Shown here: positions 36,601 through 48,095 of the stretch, piece by piece
How the letters are laid out: the number at the start of each line of letters is the position of its first letter
How positions within the stretch are numbered: position 1 is the first letter of the stretch
Source: Protonemura montana
Lineage: Eukaryota > Arthropoda > Insecta > Plecoptera > Nemouridae
Length of the DNA: 64,000 bases
NCBI GenBank assembly: GCA_947568835.1
Contig: OX387604.1
Location: forward strand, 12,987,076 to 13,051,075
Direction of reading: 5' to 3'
Translations under genes and position numbers: made by a program
The notes under the pieces: model-generated
What the model was told of the DNA's origin: nothing
Databases searched by the model: none
The model's input: the letters and a program-made list of their open reading frames with translations, nothing else

Positions 36601-37584
36601 TGAGCCCGGTGCCTGGTCAGTCAGGTGTACCGCACGCACCCACTCGATCTTTTCAGACTTATCATGCACTTCCTATCTCAAGATAAACACCGCGTCCCTG
36701 AGGTCCATGTCACTGAAATCTCTGCTGAAACGTTTCCTGTGCACCCCTGTACACCTTCACTAAGGGATGAAGGTGGATTTTGGTCTCAAGATCACTTTTT
36801 TCATGGCATTTCAGCTTTGAGAACACTTTCCCGCGGCCTCTGCGAGGGAGCGTTGACCTTATGTTCACATTCCTCTATACTTAAGAGCACCACATCTCAA
36901 CGCGCATCGTACCGCTTACGCAGGCATTCTACCTGTTCGTTTGCTGAAAGCGACAGATAGGTAGATCGTTTGCGGTAACAGGTGCTCCAGGGGATTCACA
37001 AGCCTAATACTTGACACCATAACGGCGAAGTTTTGGTGCTCATTATATCTATATACTTTTAATCGCTTCAAGTCTCAATAAAGTATTAGGCAATGATTAT
37101 GAGGATTTTCCTAGTCTTAGCAACTAAGTGCTTGTATAAGACAACGATCTAAAGCTCATTTTGTGCTTGGTAAATAGTTTTTTTTTGTACACAGTTATTA
37201 TTTTGATATCTTGAGCAATTTTCAAAATAAATAATTATGTTGAACTTAAAAAAAATCGGTGGAATCTACATTCAAAGCAAATGAGAACAATAATCTCGCT
37301 AAATGCTAGGGTATCGAAACCAAAGACTGCCAAAGACAACAGTGGGCCAATTGCAACCCTATTTTCTTTTAGTATTTTCATTGGTATTTTGGTGTTGGAT
37401 TTTTTGGTATTTTCATTCCTATATGGCTCAATATGGTCCTATATAAAATATACCCTATGGAATACACGGTTTGCTTTTTCTCCAAATTATTATTATTTTA
37501 TAAAAAGTATAGAGATGGAACTGAGTAGAGCCAGGAAATAACACATGTACCAACTGTAATTGAAATTTTTTGAATTGCTTGCAG
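33613..37584. other. Intergenic region between the two LRR genes
   Basis: About 4 kb without a supported coding gene. It contains a C19 run, a repeat-like stretch at 34641-34720, a GC-richer patch at about 34890-35045 and another at about 36490-36960. The last gives two overlapping open frames of 91 and 111 residues with no recognisable domain; they could be part of a decayed element or an untranslated exon. The promoter and 5' untranslated exon of the downstream LRR gene should lie here. Confidence 0.45.
34599..34617 (+). repeat. C19 homopolymer
   Basis: Nineteen consecutive Cs are followed by a C-rich, purine-poor tail (CACC/CCACC units). It is the second long G/C homopolymer in an AT-rich window. 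Confidence 0.95.
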
Positions 37585-37587
37585 AAA

Positions 37588-40500
37588 ATGCTGGTTGCCT
37601 GGGTTGTAGTTGCGATATGCAGCATTGCAGCTGCACTTCCTTGCTCAGAGGTGCACTCCGAGTTACAAGTGCCATGCACTTGCCTCGTCGACCCAGAAAC
37701 GCAAGGGATTCACATGGATTGTGATCGAGTCGTGTTCATGGACAATTTACCAACTCTACCATTTCGAGCTCCAATAGTTTCCTTCAGTCACAAATATGTT
37801 GGGCATCAGGCATTGCCCACACAAGCGTTCACTGCAGCAAACCTTCCGTTGGCCAAAGTAGATTTCTCGGGAAATTTGCTTCGCCGGCTAACAAATAGGT
37901 AAGTTAATGGCGGTGCTGAAGCATTCAAGGGAATACTGGGCTTGTAAGCGTTCAACCACATCTAAATAGGCATGAGTGTCTCTGTCCCACTGACTTTTCT
38001 ATTCTTGTCACTAACAGACAACCCCTTCTCAGCTGTAAAGAGGGTGTAACCAAGTTCTTACTTGTACCATAGGTGTGGTATTTCCAAGACATTATAAATG
38101 AACGGCACATCATGACATAACAAATGTCGTTCCTCACCATGCTTATTTCGATGGCAATGTTAATTAACATTCTTTGCATTCTTTCAGACTCTTCCTGGGA
38201 CTTCAAGGAACTCTTCGAGTGATATTACTGGCTGACAATCTACTCGGAGATAACTTGAACCCAATCTTCTCAACCAGCGAATTTCATGGACTAGAAGAGC
38301 TTGAAATTCTTGATTTGAGTGGCAACTTAATAAAGGGAATTGAAGAAGGGCTCCTGAAAGGATGTTTGAATCTGAAGGAACTCTGGCTGGAGAGAAACAG
38401 TATTGTTAGTGTGCCTGCCACATCAATTAATGGCCCTAAAGCTTTGCGCTTATTATCGCTAAAAAATAATAGAATCGGTGAGTACTCGAAGCTAAAAATA
38501 GAACAAGATGATTGTGCATATAATAAATATATTGATGAAGTTTTAAACTTCATGGAATATTATTTTTCACTATGTTATTTTGTTTGGCAGGATCTGTTGG
38601 AGTTGGCGCATTTCAGGCACAGCGATTACTTGAGACAGTTGACCTGAGTTATAATCTCCTAACTTCCCTTGAAGCAGGATCATTGGCTGGCCTCTCCAAG
38701 CTGAGGAATCTTAATCTAAGGCATAATCGTTTTACAAGACTTAACAGCGATGTATTTCAAGGAGCTGAAAATTTGGTCCAACTAGATCTGTCTGAAAACT
38801 TCATCACCGAGTTCCCAAATGTTGCTCTGAAATATTTTACTAATTTAAAGCGACTGAACCTTTCTTCTAACCTTATTCAGGTAAATGAAAAGAAAATTAT
38901 TTTGGTTAAAATAGAATACATACAAATTATTGGATGATTGAGTAGATACTATGCTGTCCACATGGCATGCTAAAATCCAAAGTATAATAATTGATTTTGT
39001 ATTTTTTTCTAGACCATAGACAGTGCTAACTTGGCCTCACAAGCATTGCTCGAAACATTGGATTTGAGTCGAAACAGCATCAACACAATAGCTCCTGGAA
39101 CATTTACTGGGCTCCACAAGCTAACCCGCTTAGACCTCAGCATAAACTCACTGAGGACCATCGAGAATGATATGTTCGATGGGTTGGATAATCTGCAATT
39201 TCTTTCGCTCCAAGACAACAATATTTTGCTTGTACCTGCCACTGCTCTGGCTCGAATGCCCCGCTTGGCATCACTAGACCTGGGATACAACAGGGTGGCA
39301 GCCCTATCTGAGCAATTGCTTCAGGCTGTGGCTGGCCAGATTACTTCACTGAATTTGGAACGAAATATTGTGGGAGAGCTTCCTCCAAATACATTTAATG
39401 AGTTCAAGAGCCTCAAATCTTTGAATCTTGGTGGAAACCTCTTAGGAAGTATTACTACTGTCACATTTAGTGGGCTGGAAGACATTCTTGTGGAGCTGAG
39501 TTTGCAAAACAATCAATTGACTGCTATCACTGGACTTCCACTTAAGCTTAACAAATTAGAAAGGCTCGATTTGTCCCGAAATCACATCAAAGAAATCTCT
39601 ACTAATGCACTTGCAAACGTCCAAGAAACTACGCATTTAAATCTTAGTCGCAATGTTCTTAGCACACTACCTAGCAAGCTATTCCATCAGTTATCAAAAT
39701 TGTCCAATCTGGATTTGAGTTTCACAGAACTCAAGGTGTTGTCACCTGAGCTTCTTGCCAAAAATTATAAATTAAAGGTCGTAAATTTGAGGGGTAATTT
39801 GATACAAGAAGTACCAGAAGGTGCATTCAACAATCTTAGAGATTTGACAACTATAGATTTGTCTAACAATTTGATCCTGAACATTCGCCAGAGTGCATTC
39901 GTTGGTATTAATTCGATAGAGGCTATATTGTTGTCCAGTAACCGCTTGGGAGCCTTCAAAGGAGAAATGTTTAAAGTGACAGAACCTGGGACTACTCTGA
40001 AAGAACTGGACTTGTCTCAAAATGAAATCAGTTACTTGTTTCCTTCAGCATTTCGAGTCCACCCAAAGCTCCAAATTCTTAATGTGTCTAAAAACCGCTT
40101 TTCATTTTTTCCGGCAGAGCTTTTGGCATCACTTCAATTTCTGGAACGTGTCGATATAAGTAATAACACGTTGAGTGGCGTGGAAGAGCTTGACTTTGCG
40201 CGCTTACCTCGTTTGTATTCATTAAATTTAGCAAAAAACTTAATCAAGTCCATCGGAGAATCAGCTTTTCACAACTCAACTCAGCTCCAGTTATTGGACC
40301 TCTCCGACAACCAGATATCACGCCTTGGTGAGAGAACTTTTGAAGGTCTGTCACGCTTGGCTTTGCTCAATCTAGAGGGAAACATGCTTACCGAACTTCC
40401 GGAGTCGATATTTGAGAGAGCTAAGCTCCAAATGCTTGAAAACATAAACTTGGCCCGAAATCGGTTTCAAATTGCCCCACTAAAAACCCTGCAGCGGCAA

Positions 40501-42111
40501 TATTTCTTTTTATCAAGTGTGGACTTATCACACAATCAAATAGAACAGATTCCTCCAGAGGATGGAATAATGGTGAACATTAAAAAGCTTGATCTATCTT
40601 ACAACCCACTCTCGGTCGAAGCTGTTGGAAATATATTGGGAGAACCAAAAACTGTCCGAGAACTAAATTTAGCTTATACTGGAATATTCCAAGTGCCCAC
40701 TCTAGAAACACCGTTCCTACGGAGTTTAAATCTCTCGGGGAACGCCATCACAGACCTCAAAGCAGAAGTATTTGCTAGGACAACACTTCTAGAAAACTTG
40801 GACATCTCCAGGAATAAGATATCCAAACTACTTCCTCATATCTGGCCAAAACTGAAAAGCATTCTTAGTCTTGATCTTTCTGAAAATCCCATCGAAGTCA
40901 TATCAAAAGGTGATCTGGATGGACTGACAATTCTCAGATCTCTTAAACTCAAGAACCTAGAACGATGCTCCCTGTTAGAAAAAGACGTTTTTAAATCGCT
41001 GGAAAATTTAAACAAGTTAGAAGCATATGGATATCCCCGTCTCGGGTACCTAGATGTCCACGGTATGTTATATCACTTGACAGGTCTGGAAACATTGGAC
41101 ATTGAATTGAAGGATGCAGCTGTTGGTGGAGAACAACTAGCACCTGCCCTTCAGCCAAGGCTTCTCGCCCTTGGCATTCGAGGAGATCGAGTGAAAAGCA
41201 TTTCTTCCGGAGCGCTAGTTGGATTGAAAGGTCCCGAACTCATTATCTATTTACGAAACACTGGATTGACAACCTTGCCTCAAGCTCTTCTGTTTCCTGT
41301 CCCACGATCAACACGAATAACACTCGATGTCAGTGGAAGCATGTTAACCAATTTGAGTCGCCAACTACTCTCCACTCTTGATGAGCGGCGAGGGGATGTC
41401 ACTTTGCTTGGCCTGGCAAACAATCCAATAGTGTGCAACTGTGGGGTGAGGGCTCTCCGCAGGTGGTTACCTGGTGCGGGAATCACCAACATTCGATGTT
41501 CAGCTCCAGACTATCTGTCAGGTAGATTGTTAGGGGAAGTTGGAGACGATGAATTGACTTGCGATTCAAGTAAACGCACAACATCAACCCTGCCACCGAT
41601 AACAACCCACAAAAAAATCATGAGACACCCTACTAAAATGACATCAGAACCCGACATCATTTTAGCAGCTCCACATCCAATAGCAAAGGAGAAACCCAAT
41701 GGAAATAAAATATCAACCGCTTCTATACCTGGGCTGGGAAATGATGACACTCTCATAATCGGGATTGTCGGGGGGGTGGTCGCTTTCATTGCCATTCTTA
41801 TAATCGTGATATGTATCGTAAGGCTTCGTATTTCCAACAACCAGTACAGAGGGGGTCCCATGGCCATGGGTCCCCCAGGCATTATGCAGGCCCCTTCACC
41901 ACTATGCACATGCATGAAACCATCGATGATGATGGTTTCACCGTCCCATACACCCAGTTATGCAACACTCCCACCGTCAAAGATGCATTCATCTCCCCCC
42001 TCCGTTTCAACGCAAGCAAGAAGTAACTATCCAACCATGGGGAGGCCTAATTATTACCCAGCACCCCCTTACTGCATATCTTACCCTCTGGAAGAGAAAT
42101 CTAGTAGATAG
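37588..42111 (+). CDS. Chaoptin-like LRR protein with transmembrane segment, 1329 aa
   Basis: Four exons in phase: 37588-37898, 38188-38477, 38591-38880, 39013-42111 (3990 bases). The first exon is opened by a good acceptor at 37584 just before AAAATG, so a 5' untranslated intron exists. In order: signal peptide (MLVAWVVVAICSIAAALP), Cys-rich cap (PCSEV...VPCTCLVDPE...DCDRVVF), then about 40 LRRs of the LDLSxNxI type, an LRRCT cap (NPIVCNCGVRALRRWLPGAG, later CSAP and ELTC), a Thr/Lys-rich linker, a membrane segment near 1210-1235 (IIGIVGGVVAFIAILIIVIC) and a tail of about 95 residues rich in Pro, Met, Ser and Tyr. It is likely a cell-surface adhesion or receptor protein. It lies 4 kb behind chaoptin on the same strand, but most of its coding sequence is in one exon, unlike chaoptin. 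The Drosophila artichoke/chaoptin group is the probable family; the exact orthologue is not settled. Confidence 0.94.
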
Positions 42112-42468
42112 CCTGCTTTATGTAGCACCATCACAGGCTAGCATGTTGATCAAGTACACAAAAGCTAAGAATGAGCAACTGAAATCTACCCAACTCTGTT
42201 TGTAATGACATAGAAGCTAGGTTACCTTACCTACCTCTTTACCAAAGACCAGATACCTTTCCTAGTTAACTTCACCTATCATCAGCCAGGCTACAGAATG
42301 TTTAATCTTCCATAAGAAAAAGTATTTATCACTCGTGTTGGGTAGACTGATAGTAGCATTTAAAGCACTTAATCAATCCAAACTGAAGAGATGTGCCAAC
42401 ATTAATACATTATAACATTTTATTATATTATGGTATTCTACTTTGTATGAACTGTTAATTAATTATTT

Positions 42469-42474
42469 AATAAA
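42469..42474 (+). terminator. Poly(A) signal of the second LRR gene
   Basis: AATAAA in a very AT-rich stretch about 360 bases after the stop codon at 42111. Confidence 0.5.
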
Positions 42475-44447
42475 TAATATACAAATAGCTTATTATTAAT
42501 ACATATTTCTCCTGTTCCCACCGGCCAAATTCAACTATATGAGAAATACAGTTTACGAGCCGAGGAGGTGTCTGATTGAAATTATACAACTTGCCTACTC
42601 GGTCTAGGGGACAATTTTGGCAGAAATTTGCTACGGTGACTTCTGCTACCTGGCAAAGCTTAGGTTTGCACCCATTACCTACCAGGCAATTCACCAAGAC
42701 CAAGTCTCCGAGACTGGCCGCCAGAGTTTCGCTCACTCCCACTGCTAGCAAACTTGGTATCGTTCACTTTTAATTTCAGACAACCAGATGTGCCAACCCT
42801 TATAATTAAACGTCAATTCAGACATGCATAAGAAGAAAGATCTTCACTCAAGTATAGGACAAGATCTCCAATTAATGGGTGAAAATGTGATTTTAAGTAT
42901 GAATTTTATGTATTAACATCATTGAAATGACTAATAAGCAAACAGCCAGCACTTACTGGGGCCAACTGTCCAAAAAGGATACTGATCAATACCTGTTAGC
43001 ATACATTTCTAATGGGCCCTATTCATGATAAATTTAACACCTGGACTCGGAACAAATATTTAGTTTTCGCTCAGCATAAATTCCACCCATCTTCAGCTAA
43101 CAGGCGCTTTGAAAAGGAGCGCTGCCAATAGGCAGCATTAGTTCAAGTTTTGTTCTGTTTCATGCCTACCTTGCTTTTGTTATGCTCCTGTATTACTCCA
43201 AAGCCTAGGCTAACAATCCCTCCAGTCTTCCTCTTCTGCCAATGAAGCATATACAGTTGAAGTGGAGAACAAAGTTGACATGGAGCAGAAATTGGATTGA
43301 GTAAAGGTTATTCAAATAAACAAGAAAGAATTCTCAAAACAAGAATTGAATTTCTTTTCATTCCTTAAAATAGTTATAAATTAAAGGATGACTGACATCT
43401 GAAATGCCCGTCCAGCACACAAAACATACATTCAACCATTGTAGCAGTTAATAGCAGTGACCATGAATTGTTACAGGATAACAGGAAAAAAATTGTGATG
43501 TGTCCCTCGGATCTCGTTTTGGGAAAAGTTGATAAACTGGCCTGATAAAACTAGTTAGTGTTAAGTGGTAATAGGTAACTGTTGCCTTATTTGCATCGGC
43601 ATCTAACTTACTGGTTGACTGAATGCATGATACTTTTATCCCAGATAACTTTGGTTTTCTATACTGCAAAACTCACATCAGTTCCCATGTAAGCAAGTGA
43701 ATAAACATCCCTCATCACTTCTAACATTTAACACGATATCATTACATTCCGTGCTTTGGTGTCACTACCTACTTATTACTTCAGGAGTGACAGTAATTCT
43801 TGTGGCAAGGCAAGAAAATATTAAAACTAGGCTGAGGGAAGAAATTTGTCCTAGTATTTGACAGTTTGCCATAAAAAATTTCATCATACAGTTTATAATA
43901 GAAATCTCTAACATTCAAATCTTAACAACTAAAAAATGGTTTAACTTTAACATAACATACATACAGACAAAGCATGACCATTGGGCAATAGATCTCGCCA
44001 GAGTACAGGCCGTTAATGTCGCTCAACATCCTACCTAAAATTACCGACCATCAAAAATATAGTGGATAGATGAAAAATGTCTAGATAATGGATTTTGGAA
44101 GAAAGGGAGATGGCCAGTTCAACTTACTGGAAAACTTTAAGAACAGCCTGGCGAGGGCCACCTAATTGATTATAATTGGGTTCTAGTACCTCCTCTAAAT
44201 CAACGAAGGAAAGAGCAGAAACATAACAACTAAGTGCACAATGCAAAGCCATTTTAGACATTTTCCAGTATGTTGCGCTCTCCCCCTCTCCTTTTCAGAT
44301 CCACAGCTGACAAAAATGGTATACCATCGTCTTTTCGAGGTAAGTGATAATCTTATATACATACTAGAAGGCAGGTATTTACAATATTAGTTTAAAAAAT
44401 TTGTGGAGGAATGCAGAACTAGTAAGACAACGGATTTATAAAAAAGT

Positions 44448-44527
44448 TAGGTTCCGAAGTGGGGTTACTAGCCCTGGACCTCCCAAATGCCGGTCAAGCT
44501 CTCCATCCACCGAGCCAACTTAGCACA
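44448..44527 (-). mobile_element. tRNA-derived SINE head
   Basis: On the minus strand this reads like a tRNA: an A-box-like TTGGCTCGGTGGATGGAG, a central anticodon-arm region, then a degraded B box (GAGGTCCAGGGCTAGTAACC). There is no intact acceptor stem, and the B box departs from GGTTCGANNCC, so it is not a working tRNA. A SINE head or tRNA pseudogene fits best. Confidence 0.6.
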
Positions 44528-44587
44528 CCAAACTCAGACACATCATTTGAAGGGTGTAAAGAGGAAGGATAATAGGCCAAGGTGGCT

Positions 44588-44660
44588 TGTAAATGGGATG
44601 AGTACTTAGCAACTCTGAGTGTGTGCTCCATGCATAGACCTGGGTTTCGATCATGTAACT
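44588..44660 (+). mobile_element. Possible second tRNA-like SINE remnant
   Basis: A plus-strand stretch with a B-box-like CTGGGTTTCGATCATG and an upstream ATGGGATGAGTACTTAGC segment. It lies beside the minus-strand tRNA-like head and runs into the inverted repeat at 44649-44762. The A box is weak, so this is a tentative call. Confidence 0.35.
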
Positions 44661-44762
44661 TTTTCGTTACAGATCACTAACGTTTTCTCTTAAATAACAC
44701 ATGTTAACCCTGGAAATTACCGAGATAACGTTCGTGATCTCTAACAAAAAAATTACATGATC
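44649..44762. repeat. Inverted repeat, 36-base arms
   Basis: Arms at 44649-44684 and 44727-44762 pair at 32 of 36 positions around a 42-base spacer. The outer ends are GATCATGTAA and its complement TTACATGATC. The structure is consistent with the tail of a SINE or with a short fold-back element. Confidence 0.85.
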
Positions 44763-44886
44763 CCTACCCTGGTTGTCTCCATTCCCAGAATCCCATTTCG
44801 AGCTATGAAAGATCAGTGGTAATAAGTTGCAGGGTGTTTGGTTTCTCTGGTGTTACCTTTTAAGATCAAACTAGCAACAATCATTG

Positions 44887-44931
44887 TGATCATTGTAAGG
44901 GGAACAAGCTATGTTCCCCTTACAACGATCA
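44887..44931. repeat. Short hairpin, 20-base arms
   Basis: Arms at 44887-44906 and 44912-44931 pair at 19 of 20 positions (core TTGTAAGGGGAACA) around a five-base loop. It is not followed by a T run, and there is no sign of an RNA gene around it. Confidence 0.85.
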
Positions 44932-45649
44932 CCTGCTGGTTTGATGAGAAAAACACTACAGACAAACCAAACAACTTGCATTAGTTTTAATGATTTGAAT
45001 TTCAGGTTTATTTTAAAAAACCTCTTATTAACAACCAAATGGCAGAATAGGCAGACAGGGTTAGCCAGACCAATTGCTCGGCAGGATTTTACGCATTAGC
45101 GCTGGGACTCGGGACTAAAACAACTAACCCAATGGCGAGACCTAAGTTAGCCCAGGGTTTTATACCAAGGAACAATTCAAAATAACATAAAAAGTATCTC
45201 ATGGACCGGTTGTGACAACCGTCATTGGAATAAGACTCTTCAAAAGCTGTAGTGAGAAAAAAAACTATGTATCAGTACTGTGATGAATAATTTGTCCACT
45301 ACAAAATTCAGGCTGGTACGCAAAAACAATCATTCACAATTAATCAATCCAATACTATTTCTCAGACTTATTTTCATTCATATTACGTTAAAAAAGAAAA
45401 GCGCACACAACCCATTTACTGCAAGTGGGCGTTATGCCATTACCAAACCTTCAAGTCTTGGAGTTAAGGCAAAACATTTCTCTCGACGCACACAACTGTA
45501 GATGGCACGGTCAAATTTTTTACTAAAAATTGGTTTTATATATATGAACAGTACAAAATAGCTGCCATACGTTTTTCACAGATGTATGTCAATGCAGTAT
45601 CTTACCCCACCAATTGCTTCCCTAGTAATTAATTCCAAACGCTAAAAAT

Positions 45650-48048
45650 TCAAATTTTTTGAATCTTCTCGCCGACAACGACTGGATTGTTGCGGCGAAT
45701 TTCTTGGGCGCCCATCTCTCGGTAGTCAAAAGTGCACGAGTGTTTATCACTATAGCGATGGATTGAGCAGTATAGACCACCACATCGGCATTCAAACCCT
45801 GCGTCATAGATGAAAAAATGTGTATTAGATACAAAGCATTTTACATGAAAAACCCCCTATATCTGTTAAATTTCCCCCTAGTAGGTGATAGGGGGAACTC
45901 CCTAGCTTTACAGCTCCCAACTCCCATTTTACAGTTCAACCAGGTTTCACAGACAGTATGATAAATGTAATGTTCTAAGTGCCGATTACAGTTACATTAC
46001 CACATTGCAGAGACAAACGTGACCAGAACTTACTACAGAACCATGTCAACTGACAACTTATCCTCGCTAACTTACCAGTCAGTCCAACCTTCTTACGGCA
46101 GCTGATACAACGATTCTTCTTCTTTTTGACTGGAGATGATTTATCAGTAGGTTCCCCATCAGGGCATTGGTCCTTGGTATCTTTGCTGGGCATTGTTTTT
46201 TCAATACCACCACTAGCCGTGGCACCACCCAAGTCAATTGCCTAAAAGAAACACAGTAGCTATTCACTCATGCTGAAACTGATTCATCATAAACATAAAC
46301 TGCACACGCAGTAATTGATTTGGCTGTCATTGACTGGCCATACAAGTGCCTAAACTAAAAGATATGAATCAAAGAAAGTCAAAACATAAATAATAATCCA
46401 AATAAAAAATAAATTGATGTTCAATTAAGGATTTTGGTCATTTGCTCGGAACATTGAAACTAGCTGGCAAAAACAGTTGTAGGCTGATACCACTGTGCTC
46501 GTAACGGATACAAAAATTAGAAAATAGATTACTTCATATTTCGAGCCACAATTCTAAAATATCTGGTACTACATCAAAATAATGGTTGGCAATTAAAAAG
46601 GTTTAGAACTTGCATTTAAGTGAAAAGCAACTACACGTGCATGGTACAAAAAGTTCACCAAGACAATTGTCTACATATTGCTTGCAGCAGAATGCAGGAA
46701 TAAAAATCAAAGCCCACAACAAGCTACATTGTAGCTATCTGTGCAAGTTCTTTTCTCCATTGACAAATTTTTTCATTTTCAGTTGTTAGTTGCCGCATGC
46801 AAACTGTCTCTACAGCCTTTCCCTAAGTTTTGTTTTGATTTAAAGTTATGTAGGCCACAAGCGCCAGAGTTTTAACATTTTTCAATTCCAAGGAGACTAT
46901 TTAAAAAACATATATAAAAAAACTTGAATAAATTAAATTGCAGACAGCATCCAACTTCTTTAAATGTTCTATCAATATGATAAACAAAATGCTAGAACTA
47001 TATGAGAGTAATTTTTCATAAATTTTAACCATTCTTGTGAACGCTCGTGAGAGCCTGTGCCAGATCTGCAGATCAATTGATCTTTTGACCACTATATATC
47101 TAATTTCTTTCCCCCTCCCCGACATTCAGCCAACTTAACTATTAGATAATGCGATTAGTGTGCCAAGAGGCTGGATATCTGTTGTGCTGGAGAAGGAAAG
47201 AGAGGGTGAGCGCAACCTACCGGAGAAGGAAATTGGCGTTGGTGGTGCACTTGTCGAGAAATTACTAGCATTTCCGAGTAATTTGACGTTCCGCCTCGTT
47301 GCTGAAAGTAACTTCTCAACAAATGCAACACAAGGAGTCAATTTTCTTCTGCAGTAAGTTGCACCCCTTCATTCTCTCTTTCTCCACCGCAAATTAAATA
47401 TTAGATATAACATTAGTTAAATATTATTTCTGCTACTACAGCTACCAATTTTTTTTTACATTTCGAAATGGAATTTTTTGCTGCAAACTGTCAATAAAAA
47501 AACATGCTTTAATTACCACAAGCAGCATGCTGAAACACTTCTCAATTGGCCAAATTAGAAGGAAACTATGCATAAGAATTAAGAGCCATCTAATAAGGTC
47601 TAAAAAAATCTACAAAAAAAGCTAGAATCCCCGTGAAGTGTCAACTAAACAAGGCTGGTCTGCTCACCTCGTCAGCATCATCTTTAATTTCGATCCATCC
47701 CTCCTGGGACTGCCTGCGCTCAGTCTGAATTCGTTTGGTCTCGCCTTCTTCCTTCCTCACCTCTTTGAGAAATTCTGCAGCAGTTACTATTGGTATGCGC
47801 ATCGGAGCCGATGTCTGCACCAACACCGGATAGGGGGAAGGTGTGTTGGGTGTGGAAGGAACAAACGGAGCGGACGGGGCATTACCAGCCCCCTGGTAAG
47901 TGGCAGTTACGGTTGTAGCTGGCGGCTGCTGTTTCTTTTTGAGAGTTTCCTTAAAACATTTTGAGCAGAGACCTTCGGTAGCCGGATTTCCGTAGAAGCC
48001 ACAGCCGGAACGGCACATCGCTTGCATTGGGTTAGATTCTCGCTCCAT
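45650..48048 (-). CDS. A20/AN1-type zinc-finger protein (ZFAND5/6 family), 231 aa
   Basis: Small cytosolic ubiquitin-binding stress-response protein. Exons in phase: 48048-47668, 46241-46076, 45798-45650. The N-terminal A20 finger (residues about 11-36) shows the Cys pattern C-x3-C-x11-C-x2-C ([20 protein letters not shown]), which in this family binds ubiquitin. A Pro/Thr/Ser-rich linker follows. The C-terminal AN1 finger begins [16 protein letters not shown] and continues [19 protein letters not shown] with the closing Cys before TFDY, all expected zinc ligands present. The end (GEKIQKI) is typical of ZFAND5/6. The length is close to the vertebrate members (a little over 200). A 5' untranslated segment runs to 48095, where an acceptor is visible. 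An 81-base in-frame exon candidate lies at 47301-47221. The family is certain; which of ZFAND5 or ZFAND6 is the closer relative is not. Confidence 0.96.
47221..47301 (-). CDS. Candidate in-frame cassette exon of the A20/AN1 gene, 27 codons
   Basis: On the minus strand this interval is framed by a good acceptor (TTACTTTCAG before 47301) and a good donor (GTAGGT after 47221). It is exactly 81 bases. Entered in phase 0, as the preceding exon requires, it is fully open and begins [17 protein letters not shown]. It would sit in the linker between the A20 and AN1 fingers and give a 258-residue isoform. No homology supports it; the case rests on splice sites and frame. Confidence 0.5.
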
Positions 48049-48095
48049 TGTAAATTTAGCACGTAGAGGAAATGTCTAAGTATGGACTAAAAGAT

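Larger units (their letters stand above)
42475..45649. other. Intergenic region with SINE remnants and hairpins
   Basis: No supported gene. A minus-strand open frame of 94 residues at 42467-42751 has several Cys residues (CKPKLCQ, FCQNC) and is less AT-rich than its surroundings, but it has no known domain and overlaps a poly(A) region. The recognisable content is the tRNA-like cluster at 44448-44660 and the two hairpins at 44649-44762 and 44887-44931. Confidence 0.5.

Noticed and set aside
36488-36960. A small gene encoding 91 or 111 residues
   Set aside because: Two overlapping frames are open with no domain, no clear splice sites and no start context preferring either.
42467-42751. Minus-strand Cys-containing 94-residue frame
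   Set aside because: No recognisable domain, no neighbouring exons with matching phase, and overlap with the poly(A) region of the upstream gene.
44448-44527. A working tRNA gene
   Set aside because: The acceptor stem and B box are degraded and no proper cloverleaf can be drawn.
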